NCBI GenBank assembly: GCA_035946615.1
Contig: DASYZB010000093.1
Span: forward strand, 1-34,734
Direction of reading: 5' to 3'
Source: Verrucomicrobiia bacterium
GTDB taxonomy: Bacteria > Verrucomicrobiota > Verrucomicrobiia > Limisphaerales > UBA8199
DNA: 34,734 bases
Every line of letters begins with the position of its first letter. Positions within the stretch are counted from its first letter, which is position 1. A program made the position numbers and the translations under genes. Positions 17,660 through 25,051 of the stretch are shown one piece after another. Below the pieces are notes generated by a model, which saw only the letters and a list, made by a program, of their open reading frames with translations, did no database searches and was not told the DNA's origin.

Positions 17660-18010
17660 TTACTTCGGCTGCTGTTGCTGTTGGGCGAGGTAGTTTTTGA
17701 CCTGTTCCAGCGTGTCAGAGACGACTTTCTTTTCCGGAGCGGTCAAAGCGGGATTCTGGTTGAGTGTATCCAACTCAACCAGGACCTGATCGTAATTAAT
17801 GCCGTAACGAAGGTCGGCGGAGATCTTACCAACCGCTCCCTGAATGTCCGCGTTAGTATTGCCAGCCAGCGCTTGCTTGAGTTTGCTCAGCGCTATCGGC
17901 GCATTATTCGCTACGGGCGCAGCCTCAACGGTATCCTTCTTTTTGCCGCAACCAGCAAAGGCGACCAGACAGGCCATCACAAGCGCCGCAAGCCAGTTAG
18001 CTTTTTTCAT
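17660..18010 (-). CDS. Small predicted lipoprotein of unknown function
   Basis: A 116-residue protein with a lipoprotein signal: MKKANWLAALVMACLVAFAGC, where FAGC is the lipobox and Cys21 the lipidation site, followed by a GKKKD linker. The mature part is short and mostly helical (LSKLKQALAGN, LEQVKNYLAQ) and ends in a poly-Gln run, QQQQQ. No family is recognised. It follows the prepilin-like gene by 38 bases on the same strand, so the two may share a transcript. The repeat cluster lies directly downstream. Confidence 0.8.
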   Translation of the reverse strand: MKKANWLAALVMACLVAFAGCGKKKDTVEAAPVANNAPIALSKLKQALAGNTNADIQGAVGKISADLRYGINYDQVLVELDTLNQNPALTAPEKKVVSDTLEQVKNYLAQQQQQPK

Positions 18011-18048
18011 CGAGATTTAAAAGTGCGCGGTTGGGTGGCGCAGAAACG

Positions 18049-18990
18049 TCATTGCAAGGCAGAAGAATGCTCGGCGAGCCAAACAAAGTCCGAGATGTCG
18101 CCAAGCTGGCTAACCGTGACCGTAGCGACGTTCCCACCCTGAAGTGTGGGGCCAACCCATTTGTGGATTTCAGCATGGCCGTCACAGAAGGAGAACCCGC
18201 AGCCACCCGCGTGCAGTGCAGCAGGCCAATCAACAAATTTCCGCTGGGTCAGGTCAGCAACCGTGCCCAGCGCGCCGTCATTGATACTCTTGGGATTCTC
18301 ATCCACAGTCATAAACACCATCGACGGGCCAATGACCGTGAAAGTGTCATTTTTGCCAAATGTGGCAAACTTGCCATTGTTGCTGTGGTTGCCGTCCAGC
18401 CAAGGACCTTTGGTCGGATGGCGGATGAGGCCGCCGTGACCAGTGCCGCTGGTCCAGAAGGTATCGTCAACGCTGCCGACAGCGCCGCTTGCGGAGATGG
18501 TCCGCACAGCCGAGATGGTTTGCCCAATAAGACTCGGTTGCTGATTGCCGCTGTACTTGCCGGTCCGCACGTCGGCTGGACAATGAAATATTTTGATGTT
18601 GTTGGCGATGTATGGATCGACCAGGCAATAGCTTGGATCGTAATAGGGGTCGGGATTGAAAACGTCGGGGGTATTGTCTCCTAGGGCATTGGGACACCAA
18701 TGAAAGTACTTGATCGAACTGCCCGGGTCATCCGGGTTGGGCGGGTACCATTGGTAATCCATCGAGTACTGATGCCATGCCAACGCCATCTGCTTGGAAT
18801 TGTTCATGCATTGAATCTGCTGCGCCTTGGACTTGGCGCGCGACAGTGCCGGCAGCAGCATGGCTGCCAGAATCGCGATGATGGCTATCACCACCAGCAA
18901 TTCGATTAGCGTAAAACCCCTGGTCATCGAGGGATTGGCCTGCAAACTGGAAGGTCTCCTTCCGCATCGGGATTGATAATTCATATTCAT
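18049..18990 (-). CDS. Prepilin-like protein with N-terminal methylation motif and H-X9-DG C-terminus
   Basis: A type II secretion pseudopilin-like protein, about 313 residues from the ATG at 18990; other possible starts are 18984 and the ATG of MTRGFTLIE. The leader [28 protein letters not shown] has the prepilin peptidase site G|FTLIE with Glu+5 and one hydrophobic helix. The remainder is a soluble domain ending in [16 protein letters not shown], which fits the H-X9-DG motif of the large family expanded in Planctomycetes and Verrucomicrobia. The open frame reaches into the purF coding region, but that part has no pilin character. These proteins occur in many copies per genome and most have no known role. 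No other pilus gene is adjacent. Confidence 0.85.
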   Translation of the reverse strand: MNMNYQSRCGRRPSSLQANPSMTRGFTLIELLVVIAIIAILAAMLLPALSRAKSKAQQIQCMNNSKQMALAWHQYSMDYQWYPPNPDDPGSSIKYFHWCPNALGDNTPDVFNPDPYYDPSYCLVDPYIANNIKIFHCPADVRTGKYSGNQQPSLIGQTISAVRTISASGAVGSVDDTFWTSGTGHGGLIRHPTKGPWLDGNHSNNGKFATFGKNDTFTVIGPSMVFMTVDENPKSINDGALGTVADLTQRKFVDWPAALHAGGCGFSFCDGHAEIHKWVGPTLQGGNVATVTVSQLGDISDFVWLAEHSSALQ

Positions 18991-19096
18991 AAGCGAGCGC
19001 TGGAATTCAAATCGACGTGAGTCAAAATAGGCCCCTTGGCAAAGGCGGTCAAGAACCAAATCTCGATGACGATATTGGCTAATTTGGGCCGCCTGA

Positions 19097-20557
19097 CTAC
19101 AGCAGCCGAATCTGCGCCTGTTCTTTGGCGATGGATTCGGCCAGGCTGGGCAAGCGCCCATTGCGCCGCTCGATAATATGCTTGTCGGTTCCAGGGTCAT
19201 AGGCAACGGGATAATTGCCGTCGTAACAGGCCATGCAGAATGAGTCGGCGGGCAGGCCGGTGGCCTTGACCATGCCCTCTTGCGAGAGGTAATGCAGTGA
19301 ATCGGTATTGAGATACTTGCGAATTTCTTCCACGGAATGATTCGCCGCCATCAGTTTGGTGCGGTCTGGAAAATCGATTCCATAAACGCACGGGTTCATG
19401 TGCGGCGGGCAACTGACCAGCACATGGACCTCCTTCGCCCCGGCTTCTTTCAGATTGTTCACGCGCGCCTTGCAGGTGGTGCCTCGCACAATCGAGTCGT
19501 CCACCACGATGACCCGCTTGTCCTTCACCAATTCCTCGATCAGGTTGAGTTTCACGCGCACATCGAAATCGCGAATCAATTGCGAGGGTTGGAGGAAGCT
19601 GCGGCCAACATAGTGGTTGCGCACAAACGCCATCTCGAAGGGCACCCCCGATTCCAGCGAATAGCCCAGCGCCGCGCAATTGCCGCTGTCGGGCACCGGC
19701 ACCACCACATCGGCTGCTATCGGGAACTCGCGCGCCAGTTGCCGGCCCATTTCCACTCGCACTTTATACACATTGCGGTTGGCAATGGCGCTGTCGGGAC
19801 GCGCGAAATAAACATACTCAAAAATGCAGAAAGCGCGGCGTTGCTGGTCTGGAAAGGCCTGCGTGCTGGTCACCCCCTTTTCATTAATCACCACCACCTC
19901 GCCGGGCTCGACGTCGCGCACGAACTTTGCGTGAATCAAATCCAGGGCGCAGGTCTCGCTGGCCAGCACCCAGCCATCCTCGATGCGACCCAGGCACAGC
20001 GGTCGGAACCCATGCGGGTCCCGCACCCCGATTAGCTCTTTTTCGGTCAGAATGACCAGTGAATAGGCCCCTTCGATGCGGCGGATGGCCTGCAGCAGGC
20101 TGCTGCCCTGGCCATTCGTCGAGGGTTGGGCCATCAGGTGCAGAACGATCTCGCTATCTACCGTGGTTTGGAAAATCGAGCCTTTGGCCTCAAGTTCATC
20201 GCGCAACCGCGCGGCGTTGGTCAAGTTCCCGTTGTGGGCAATCGCGATTTGGCCGCGGACGCAATCGACCGTCAATGGCTGGGCATTGAGCAGGTGAGAA
20301 GAGCCGGTCGTCGAGTAGCGGGTATGCCCGATGGCGCTCTGGCCGACCAAGCCGTGGAGCACATCGCCATTGAAGACTTGGGAAACCAAGCCCATGCCTT
20401 TATGGCGGTAGAAGCGGCGGCCATCTGAGGTGACGATGCCGGCGCTCTCCTGCCCGCGATGCTGCAACGCGTACAGGCCGTAATACGTCAACTCGGCCGC
20501 GTTCGGGTGGCCAAACACGCCGAACACGCCGCAATAATGTTTTGGGTAATCCTGCAT
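19097..20557 (-). CDS. purF: Amidophosphoribosyltransferase (glutamine PRPP amidotransferase)
   Basis: PurF catalyses the first step of purine synthesis, PRPP plus glutamine to 5-phosphoribosylamine. From the ATG at 20557 the protein has 486 residues. A GTG at 20581 would add eight residues. Processing before the Cys in [11 protein letters not shown] exposes the N-terminal nucleophile of the glutaminase domain, so the chosen start leaves an eight-residue propeptide, typical of the Fe-S type. Other marks are [20 protein letters not shown] and the PRPP loop [13 protein letters not shown]. Cysteines in CPPHMNPC and FCMACYDG fit [4Fe-4S] ligands of the Bacillus-type enzyme. Since the enzyme needs an Fe-S cluster, the divergent suf genes are a suggestive neighbour. 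Confidence 0.95.
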   Translation of the reverse strand: MQDYPKHYCGVFGVFGHPNAAELTYYGLYALQHRGQESAGIVTSDGRRFYRHKGMGLVSQVFNGDVLHGLVGQSAIGHTRYSTTGSSHLLNAQPLTVDCVRGQIAIAHNGNLTNAARLRDELEAKGSIFQTTVDSEIVLHLMAQPSTNGQGSSLLQAIRRIEGAYSLVILTEKELIGVRDPHGFRPLCLGRIEDGWVLASETCALDLIHAKFVRDVEPGEVVVINEKGVTSTQAFPDQQRRAFCIFEYVYFARPDSAIANRNVYKVRVEMGRQLAREFPIAADVVVPVPDSGNCAALGYSLESGVPFEMAFVRNHYVGRSFLQPSQLIRDFDVRVKLNLIEELVKDKRVIVVDDSIVRGTTCKARVNNLKEAGAKEVHVLVSCPPHMNPCVYGIDFPDRTKLMAANHSVEEIRKYLNTDSLHYLSQEGMVKATGLPADSFCMACYDGNYPVAYDPGTDKHIIERRNGRLPSLAESIAKEQAQIRLL

Positions 20558-20812
20558 CAACGCCAGACTGCTTTGCGACACTGGAAATCCAACATCGGGA
20601 AACCCGTTTGAGCAAGCACCAACTTGCCGCCTCCCGTGAACCTGAAAGAGTTTATATCTGGCTCCGGGTTTTCGCTTTACCCCCGCTTGAGGAAATCCAC
20701 CGCAAAGTTACAAGAATTTATCCAAAAACCAAGTTTAAAGTTTCTGGCTCTGGGGCTATCCGAAAATTATCGGCAGAGAGCAGGGCGATGGGCTATATTG
20801 ATTTCCGTAATT

Positions 20813-21364
20813 ATGAACAGCAGCAGCGACCCTATTAACCTGACACGCGACGTCGAGGCCGCCATTATCCCGATTGGCTCGAAAGTGACCCTGCAAAAGG
20901 GCGAACAAGCCTATATCACCCAATCGCTGGGTGGAAGTTACACGGTGGTGGTCAATGGCAACATGTTTCGCATTGAAAACAAGGATGCCGATGCACTCGG
21001 CCTCCAGGCGGCTGCCTCCACGGCTGCCACCGGCGCCCCCCAAACCCAGGAACAACTCGAAAAGGAAATCTGGAACCAACTCCGTTCGTGCTATGACCCG
21101 GAAATCCCGGTGAACATTGTCGATTTGGGTTTGATTTATGATTGTCATATCAGCCCCTTGGCTCCTTCCAGTTTTCGGGTCGATGTGAAAATGACGCTCA
21201 CCGCTCCCGGCTGCGGCATGGGGCCGATGCTGGCGCAGGATGTGCAGAACCGGTTGTTGGGACTGGAAAGCATCGAGGACGTAGCCGTCGAACTGGTCTG
21301 GGACCCGCCCTGGAATCAGGCGATGATGACCGAAGCGGCCAAACTGCAATTGGGATTGATGTGA
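20813..21364 (+). CDS. sufT: Fe-S cluster assembly factor SufT (DUF59/MIP18 domain)
   Basis: A 183-residue SufT. The start at 20813 (MNSSSDPINL) is chosen because the upstream open frame is unlike the family. An N-terminal beta domain has IPIGSKVTLQKGEQAYITQSLGGSYTV. A linker near 60-80 leads to the MIP18/DUF59 domain (about 81-175) with DPEIPVNIVDLGLIYD and the reactive Cys134 in TAPGCGMG. SufT proteins help mature or deliver Fe-S clusters. It is the first gene of a four-gene run: its TGA overlaps the ATG of sufS (TGATG), so the two are translationally coupled. A TATATT lies only 14 bases upstream of the ATG, with no convincing -35 box. Confidence 0.9.
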   Translation: MNSSSDPINLTRDVEAAIIPIGSKVTLQKGEQAYITQSLGGSYTVVVNGNMFRIENKDADALGLQAAASTAATGAPQTQEQLEKEIWNQLRSCYDPEIPVNIVDLGLIYDCHISPLAPSSFRVDVKMTLTAPGCGMGPMLAQDVQNRLLGLESIEDVAVELVWDPPWNQAMMTEAAKLQLGLM

Positions 21365-22629
21365 TGACGACGGAGGTTGCCACACCACAACGCAAACGGC
21401 CTGCTATGGATTGGTCAGGGCTGCGCGCTGATTTCCCCATTCTCGACCAGCAGGTTCATGGGCAGCCGCTCATCTATTTCGACAACGCTGCCACGACCCA
21501 AAAGCCGCGCGCGGTGATCGAGACCTTGCGCCGTTACTACGAACGGGATAACGCCAACGTCCACCGCGGCATTCACGAACTGAGCAACCGGGCAACTGCC
21601 GCTTTTGAAGCCGCTCGCTCGCGCGCCGCCCAGTTCATCAATGCGCCCACTGCCGACGGCATCATTTTTACCAGAGGGACGACCGAAGGGATTAACCTGG
21701 TGGCTCAGGCCTGGGGGGACCGGCATCTCAAAGCGGGCGACAAGGTCCTTCTCACCGAGATGGAACACCATAGCAACATCGTTCCCTGGCAGCTCGTCGC
21801 CAAGCGGACCGGGGCGAAACTGATTTTTCTGCCGATAACCGGGGACATTGGACTGCTGGACCTGAACCGTTTGGACGAGTGGTTGACCCGGGAAGTGAAA
21901 TTGCTCGCGATGACCCATGTCTCCAACTCGCTCGGCACCATCAACCCGGTTGCCGAGCTCTGCGCCCGCGCCCGAAAGCTCGGCGTCCTCACCCTGGTGG
22001 ATGCGGCTCAAAGCGCGGGCCATCGCCCGGTAGATGTGCAGGAGATCGGCTGCGATTTCCTCGCGTTTTCCGGCCACAAAATGTGCGGGCCCACCGGCAT
22101 TGGCGTGCTTTATGGCCGCCCCGAGGTGCTCGATACCATGCCTCCTTACCAGGGAGGCGGAGAAATGATTCTCAACGTCGAGTTCCAGCGCAGCACGTGG
22201 AAACATGCGCCCCACAAGTTCGAGGCCGGCACTCCCAATATCGCGGGGGCAGTCGGGTTGCGCGCAGCCATGGATTACCTGGATAACATCGGACGGCGGC
22301 AGATTGCCGAACACGACCAGGAATTGGGCGCTTATGCCTACGAGAAGCTCTCGAAATCCAAGGGCAACATCCGCCTGTTCGGACCCCATATTGGCCGGGC
22401 TGGCCTGGTGAGTTTCCTGCTCAAAGACATTCACGCGCATGATGTGGTGACCGTGGCCGACCAGCGCGGCGTCGCCTTGCGCGGCGGACATCATTGCAAC
22501 CAGCCCCTTATGCGCAAGCTCGGCGTCGAGTCCACCGCCCGCGCCAGCTTTTACTTTTACAATACCACCGCTGAGATCGACCGCTTCGTTGAGGTGTTGG
22601 CCGATATTCAGAAATTCTTTGGAGTGTAG
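21364..22629 (+). CDS. sufS: Cysteine desulfurase, SufS type (group II)
   Basis: A 421-residue PLP enzyme that takes sulfur from cysteine and holds it as a persulfide for Fe-S assembly. The ATG at 21364 overlaps the sufT stop. The open frame extends 222 bases further upstream, but only inside sufT. PLP binding is at Lys239 in FSGHKMCGP; HH at 135-136 in EMEHHSNIVPW and Asp213 in LVDAAQSAGH help hold the cofactor. The catalytic Cys378 lies in LRGGHHCNQP, the RxGHHC form of SufS rather than the long loop of IscS. Group II enzymes need a sulfur acceptor (SufE or SufU); no SufE is present here, but a scaffold-like protein follows two genes on. Confidence 0.95.
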   Translation: MTTEVATPQRKRPAMDWSGLRADFPILDQQVHGQPLIYFDNAATTQKPRAVIETLRRYYERDNANVHRGIHELSNRATAAFEAARSRAAQFINAPTADGIIFTRGTTEGINLVAQAWGDRHLKAGDKVLLTEMEHHSNIVPWQLVAKRTGAKLIFLPITGDIGLLDLNRLDEWLTREVKLLAMTHVSNSLGTINPVAELCARARKLGVLTLVDAAQSAGHRPVDVQEIGCDFLAFSGHKMCGPTGIGVLYGRPEVLDTMPPYQGGGEMILNVEFQRSTWKHAPHKFEAGTPNIAGAVGLRAAMDYLDNIGRRQIAEHDQELGAYAYEKLSKSKGNIRLFGPHIGRAGLVSFLLKDIHAHDVVTVADQRGVALRGGHHCNQPLMRKLGVESTARASFYFYNTTAEIDRFVEVLADIQKFFGV

Positions 22630-22642
22630 TCCAACCGTAACC

Positions 22643-23191
22643 ATGCTCACTGCCGATTCCATTTCTGCGCAATCGACGATGGGCGAGGTGCTCCGCGCCT
22701 ACCCGGGCGCGCAGCGCGCCTTGTTCCGCCGCTATCATATCGGCGGCTGCAGCAGTTGCGCTTTTCAGCCCGATGAAACTTTGGAACAAGTCTGCGCGCG
22801 TCATGGCGGCTTGAATGTGCGGGAAGTCCTGGCCCACATCCAAACCAGCCACGAACAGGACGCGAAACTCCTGATGAGCCCCCGGGAATTAGCGGCCTGG
22901 CTGAAACAGGATTCTTCGGTCCGCCTGCTCGATGTGCGGTCTCGTGAGGAATTCGAGGCGGTGCATCTTGATGGGTCTCAACTGCTCTCCCAGCCGGTCA
23001 TGAGAGAGGTGCTGGCCGAAGGCACTAACTCCCGCCCGTTGGTTATCATCGATCATCAAGGAAAACAGGCCCTGGATGCCGCCGCCTATTTCATCGGCCA
23101 CGGGCTCCAGAACGTGCGCTGTCTCCAAGGCGGCCTGGACGCCTGGGCCAGGGAAATCAATCCGGCCATGCGCCGCTACCGCGTCGAGTAA
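22643..23191 (+). CDS. DUF1858-like domain fused to a cysteine-less rhodanese
   Basis: A 182-residue two-domain protein starting 13 bases after sufS. Residues 10-67 match the DUF1858 fold found near hybrid-cluster and ScdA-type proteins: TMGEVLRAYPGAQ, then GGCSSCAF with Cys36 and Cys39 as a probable redox or metal pair. Residues 75-170 form a rhodanese domain: LLDVRSREEFEAVHLDGS, then LQGGLDAWAR at its end. The active loop, normally C-x-x-G-x-R, reads D137-H-Q-G-K-Q, so the persulfide-carrying cysteine is replaced by Asp. Classical sulfurtransferase activity is therefore unlikely. Sandwiched between sufS and the scaffold gene, it may be a docking or redox partner of Fe-S assembly; that is inference. 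Confidence 0.85.
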   Translation: MLTADSISAQSTMGEVLRAYPGAQRALFRRYHIGGCSSCAFQPDETLEQVCARHGGLNVREVLAHIQTSHEQDAKLLMSPRELAAWLKQDSSVRLLDVRSREEFEAVHLDGSQLLSQPVMREVLAEGTNSRPLVIIDHQGKQALDAAAYFIGHGLQNVRCLQGGLDAWAREINPAMRRYRVE

Positions 23192-23210
23192 CATGCGGTC
23201 TTGCCTTTCA

Positions 23211-23239
23211 TCTTTGCGGTCCTTGTGTTCTTTTGCGGC
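23211..23239 (+). repeat. Dispersed TCTTTGCG...TTCTTTTGCGGC motif, copy 1
   Basis: This 29-base stretch is 26/29 identical to 33053-33081, and both read on the plus strand in non-coding DNA. Here it fills the 87-base gap between the rhodanese gene and the NifU-like gene. Confidence 0.6.
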
Positions 23240-23278
23240 GGTTTTGCAATCGTCTCTGAAATCTGCGATGATTTGATT

Positions 23279-23797
23279 ATGGATAAGGATTTACAAACCC
23301 GCATCGCCGAGGCGATGCGCGACCCCAAAAACCTCGGCGAACTCCCTGACGCCGATGCCATCGGCACCGTGGGCAATTCCGATTGCGGCGAGATGCTCCG
23401 GATGTGGGTCAAGTTCAAGGAACAAAACGGCAAAAGGGTAATCGACCGCGCCACATTCCAGTCGTTTGGCTGCGAGACAGCTATTGCCGTTGCGAGCCTG
23501 GCAACTGAACTGATTCGCGGTAAGACCGCTGACGAAGCTTTGGCCCTCAAAACGGAGGAGTTGGCGGGAGAATTAGGCCCGCTGCCGCCCATGAAGATTC
23601 ATTGCGCCCAGTTGGTTGAAGGGGCTCTGCGCTCCGCGCTCGACCCTGCAAAGTCTCAACCCGCCGCTCCGGACGGCCAGCGCCCTGAGAGTCCAAAACC
23701 CAGCGTGACTCCGTTGGACAGCTTTGTTCAACCTAAACCCGGCGTAAAAATCACCTTTCTTGGGCCTGGCCAAGAGCCCCCAATCCAATGCCCTTAA
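23279..23797 (+). CDS. NifU/IscU-like Fe-S cluster scaffold protein
   Basis: A 172-residue scaffold protein, started at the ATG at 23279. The longer open frame begins in the repeat upstream and adds a spurious hydrophobic segment. The IscU-fold domain (1-122) has the three cluster-binding cysteines in family positions: Cys36 in GNSDCGEM, Cys65 in FGCETAIA and Cys109 in IHCAQLVEGAL. The usual Asp after the first CG is Glu38. Residues 123-172 form a Pro/Gln-rich tail ending in a lone Cys171, which is outside the family norm. The protein should receive sulfur from SufS and assemble a cluster. The stop codon is the first base triplet of an AAACAGGAG repeat. Confidence 0.9.
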   Translation: MDKDLQTRIAEAMRDPKNLGELPDADAIGTVGNSDCGEMLRMWVKFKEQNGKRVIDRATFQSFGCETAIAVASLATELIRGKTADEALALKTEELAGELGPLPPMKIHCAQLVEGALRSALDPAKSQPAAPDGQRPESPKPSVTPLDSFVQPKPGVKITFLGPGQEPPIQCP

Positions 23798-23873
23798 ACA
23801 GGAGCTAACAGAGGATTGAAAAGAGGCGCCGACAGTCTTAGCCGGAAACATGCAGAAAGAAACAGGAGGAAAC
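23795..23873 (+). repeat. Two direct copies of the AAACAGGAG repeat arm
   Basis: TAAACAGGAG at 23795-23804 is identical to both arms of the element at 15244-15403. AAACAGGAGGAAAC at 23860-23873 is identical to the complement of 15386-15399. Both copies here point the same way, with 55 bases between them. They occupy most of the 118-base gap between the NifU-like and GH20 genes. Confidence 0.6.
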
Positions 23874-23915
23874 CGGCGCAATTACTTTCGACGCTGCGCA
23901 TAAAAAATATTCCCC

Positions 23916-24986
23916 ATGAATCCATTTCTAAAATTACCCGTCTCACCCCTGTGCCTGGCACTCCTCGCCCTCGTCACAGGGTGCCACACAGCAAATTCTG
24001 ACCGGCAACCCGACCGCCGGACCGCCTGGATACAATCCTGGCGCGCCTCCAACCCGGTCTGGCGCGGGGTGCATTTGGGCGCCCATAACGACGAGCAGGT
24101 TGACCAACTGATTCAGGCCCTGCCCAAGCTCGCCCAGCGCGGCGTCAATGTGGCAGTCGTCGAGGTGGATTACAGCCTCGCCTTTGAAACGCACCCCGAG
24201 GTGCGCTCCAGCCCCTGCATTTCCAAAGCAAAAGCCAGCGAACTGGCTGAGGCAGCCCATTCCCTGGGCATCCGCCTCATCCCGCAACTCAACTGCCTCG
24301 GTCACCAATCCTGGAGCAAACACACCGACCCGTTGCTGACCGCGCATCCGGATTTTGACGAAACGCCCGGCCAATACCCGGACAACAAAGGCATTTATTG
24401 CCGGAGCTGGTGTCCACAGAACCCTGCAGTCAACGCGTTGGTGTTCGACCTCATCGACGAGATGATCGATGCGTTCCACGCCGATGCCTTCCACGTCGGA
24501 ATGGATGAGGTCTTCATCATTGGCTCCGAATATTGCCCCCGGTGCCGAGCCCATGACCCAGCCAAACTTTTTGCCAAAGCCGTCAACGACCTGCACCGCC
24601 ACATCGTCGGCAAGCGGCATATCGAGATGTTTATGTGGGGCGACCGGCTCCTGGACTCGCGCGCCCTGGGCTATTCGAAATGGGAAGCCTCACAGAATGG
24701 AACCCAGTCCGCCATTGACCTTATCCCCAAGGACATCGTGGTCTGCGATTGGCATTATGAAAAAAGCGAGCGCTACCCGTCTGTGCCGTTGTTGCTGCAA
24801 AAAGGGTTCCGCGTATGGCCTTCAGGCTGGCAACCGTTGGAAGCGAGCCTGGCCTTCAGCTCCTTTGCCCGCCAGCAAAACAACCCGCGCCTGGTCGGTT
24901 ACCTCTGCACGACCTGGGGCAAAGTTAAAATCCCAGCCTCCCCGGATTGGCCGCCCCTGGCCGACGTGTTGAAACAGTGGAAATAA
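23916..24986 (+). CDS. GH20-like beta-N-acetylhexosaminidase, lipoprotein
   Basis: A 356-residue glycosidase. The lipoprotein signal ends in ALVTGC (lipidation at Cys23), so the enzyme is probably anchored to a membrane facing the periplasm or outside. The fold is a single (beta/alpha)8 barrel. The GH20 active-site motif is present as HVGMDE, with Asp197 assisting and Glu198 as acid/base in substrate-assisted hydrolysis of terminal GlcNAc or GalNAc. GIRLIPQLNCLGHQ at 118-131 fits the preceding strand. The usual N-terminal alpha/beta domain of GH20 (GH20b) is missing, so this is a minimal catalytic form. The following gene begins within about 65 bases, suggesting a glycan-degrading pair. Confidence 0.85.
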   Translation: MNPFLKLPVSPLCLALLALVTGCHTANSDRQPDRRTAWIQSWRASNPVWRGVHLGAHNDEQVDQLIQALPKLAQRGVNVAVVEVDYSLAFETHPEVRSSPCISKAKASELAEAAHSLGIRLIPQLNCLGHQSWSKHTDPLLTAHPDFDETPGQYPDNKGIYCRSWCPQNPAVNALVFDLIDEMIDAFHADAFHVGMDEVFIIGSEYCPRCRAHDPAKLFAKAVNDLHRHIVGKRHIEMFMWGDRLLDSRALGYSKWEASQNGTQSAIDLIPKDIVVCDWHYEKSERYPSVPLLLQKGFRVWPSGWQPLEASLAFSSFARQQNNPRLVGYLCTTWGKVKIPASPDWPPLADVLKQWK

Positions 24987-25051
24987 GTTCAAAACTTAAA
25001 CTTTTCGCCTTTTGTCAACGCCCTCGGCGGGGGTTGGGGCGCCGAGGATGT

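Noticed and set aside
21415-22662. A 415-codon minus-strand frame
   Set aside because: Antisense shadow of sufS, which has all its catalytic motifs.
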